In this document: piece by piece, positions 6,995-7,985 of the stretch
Layout of the letters: each line of letters starts with the position of its first letter
Position numbering within the stretch: position 1 is the first letter of the stretch
Assembly (NCBI GenBank): GCA_031253705.1
Contig: JAIRVW010000102.1
Location: forward strand, 1-7,985
Origin: Brucellaceae bacterium
GTDB lineage: Bacteria; Pseudomonadota; Alphaproteobacteria; Rhizobiales; Rhizobiaceae
Length of the DNA stretch: 7,985 nt
Direction of reading: 5' to 3'
The notes under the pieces: model-generated
Databases searched by the model: none
Seen by the model: the letters and a program-made list of their open reading frames with translations, nothing else
Told to the model about the DNA's origin: nothing
Made by a program: the position numbers and the translations under genes

Positions 6995-7985
6995 ATGGCA
7001 AAACATTCATTCTTCTGTGTTGACGGTCATACCTGCGGAAACCCTGTGCGGCTCGTAGCCGGCGGGGGACCGAACCTGCATGGTTCAACGATGATGGAAA
7101 AGCGGGCGCATTTTCTGGCCGAATATGACTGGATCCGCACAGGGCTGATGTTCGAGCCGCGCGGTCACGATATGATGTCCGGTTCCATTCTCTATCCGCC
7201 GACACGGGATGATTGTGATGTCGCTGTGCTGTTTATTGAAACCTCGGGCTGTTTGCCGATGTGCGGTCACGGTACAATCGGTACCGTGACAATGGCGATT
7301 GAGCACGGGCTGATTACGCCGAAAGTGCCGGGCAAAATTAATCTGGATACGCCAGCCGGTAAAGTTGCCATCGAATATGAGCAGAACGGCCAGTATGTCG
7401 AGAGCGTACGGCTGACCAATGTTCCTGCCTTTCTCTATGCAGAGGGGCTGGAAGTGGAATGTCCGGATCTCGGCATGCTGAAAGTGGATGTCAGCTATGG
7501 CGGCAATTTCTACGCGATTGTTGAAGCGCAAGAAAATTACACAGATCTGGCAGATTATTCAGTGCTCGACCTGATCGGCTGGAGCCCTGTTTTACGTCAG
7601 CGACTCAATGAGTTGTATAAATTTCAGCATCCGGAACTGGCTGATATCAATCGTCTCAGCCATATTTTGTGGACAGGAAAACCGACGAAACCGGAAGCTC
7701 ATGCACGCAATGCAGTATTTTACGGAGAAAAAGCGATTGATCGTTCACCATGCGGCACCGGTACTTCGGCGCGTATGGCGCAGCTGGCAGCACGCGGTGA
7801 ACTGAAGGCCGGTGACAGTTTTGTTCACGAATCCGTGATCGGATCCCTGTTCCACGGCCGTGTCGAGGCGGATGTGCAAGTAGCTGATAAGAAAGCGATA
7901 ATTCCGTCAGTCGCCGGCTGGGCGCGTATGACCGGTTACAACACAATATTCATTGATGACCGCGATCCTTTTGCTCACGGATTTG
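6995..7985 (+). CDS. prpA: 4-hydroxyproline 2-epimerase / proline racemase family (PrpA-like), 3' end cut by window
   Basis: This frame starts at ATG 6995 and stays open to the window end, giving 330 residues. The family is about 333 long, so only a few codons are missing. Enzymes of this fold interconvert L and D forms at the alpha carbon with two cysteines acting as a thiol-thiolate pair. Both are present: Cys90 in MCGHGTIG and Cys253 in SPCGTGTSAR. The MCGHG form is typical of hydroxyproline epimerases, while the T. cruzi proline racemase has MCGHN. Conversion of trans-4-hydroxy-L-proline to cis-4-hydroxy-D-proline is therefore most likely, and the lyase and oxidoreductase upstream agree. 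The protein resembles Brucella PrpA, reported as a B-cell mitogen and hydroxyproline epimerase. No classical signal peptide is present. The ribosome site is weak (GAGA, overlapping the upstream stop), which suggests translational coupling. Confidence 0.94.
   Translation, partial: MAKHSFFCVDGHTCGNPVRLVAGGGPNLHGSTMMEKRAHFLAEYDWIRTGLMFEPRGHDMMSGSILYPPTRDDCDVAVLFIETSGCLPMCGHGTIGTVTMAIEHGLITPKVPGKINLDTPAGKVAIEYEQNGQYVESVRLTNVPAFLYAEGLEVECPDLGMLKVDVSYGGNFYAIVEAQENYTDLADYSVLDLIGWSPVLRQRLNELYKFQHPELADINRLSHILWTGKPTKPEAHARNAVFYGEKAIDRSPCGTGTSARMAQLAARGELKAGDSFVHESVIGSLFHGRVEADVQVADKKAIIPSVAGWARMTGYNTIFIDDRDPFAHGF

Overview
The window looks like a chromosomal segment from an alphaproteobacterium of the Brucella/Ochrobactrum/Pseudochrobactrum group (Hyphomicrobiales). 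The evidence is an F1-ATPase gene order atpG-atpD-atpC, an AtpD with the Ala/Lys/Thr-rich N-terminal extension common in this group, an EcfG-type general-stress promoter motif, and a proline racemase family protein that resembles Brucella PrpA throughout (from memory, no alignment run). Base composition looks moderate by eye.

Positions 1-2754 (+ strand) hold the 3' end of the ATP synthase operon: atpG (5' end missing), atpD and atpC. atpC is separated from atpD by a 179-nt gap with a perfect 10-bp hairpin. The operon ends at a strong, probably bidirectional terminator at 2788-2820.

Positions 2840-4413 lie on the - strand: a DUF883/ElaB-YqjD-like membrane-anchored stress protein preceded by a GGAAC-N16-CGTT promoter motif, a small secreted protein of unknown function with four cysteines in its mature part, and a GntR/FCD-type regulator. 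A perfect 13-bp inverted repeat lies between the last two and ends two bases before the start codon of the secreted protein.

Positions 4414-7985 hold a regulator-enzyme divergent region and a catabolic cluster on the + strand: a DHDPS/NAL-superfamily lyase, a DadA/DAO-type FAD oxidoreductase, and a 4-hydroxyproline 2-epimerase/proline racemase that lacks only its last few codons. Together with the divergent FCD regulator this is the gene set for trans-4-hydroxy-L-proline degradation: epimerase (L-trans to D-cis), D-hydroxyproline dehydrogenase or oxidase, then pyrroline-4-hydroxy-2-carboxylate deaminase. The final alpha-ketoglutarate semialdehyde dehydrogenase would have to lie outside the window. 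An intrinsic terminator separates the lyase gene from the other two enzyme genes.

I see no mobile element, CRISPR array, tRNA, rRNA or new defence system. The window is mostly ordinary core and catabolic content. The regulatory sequences between genes are the parts worth a second look.
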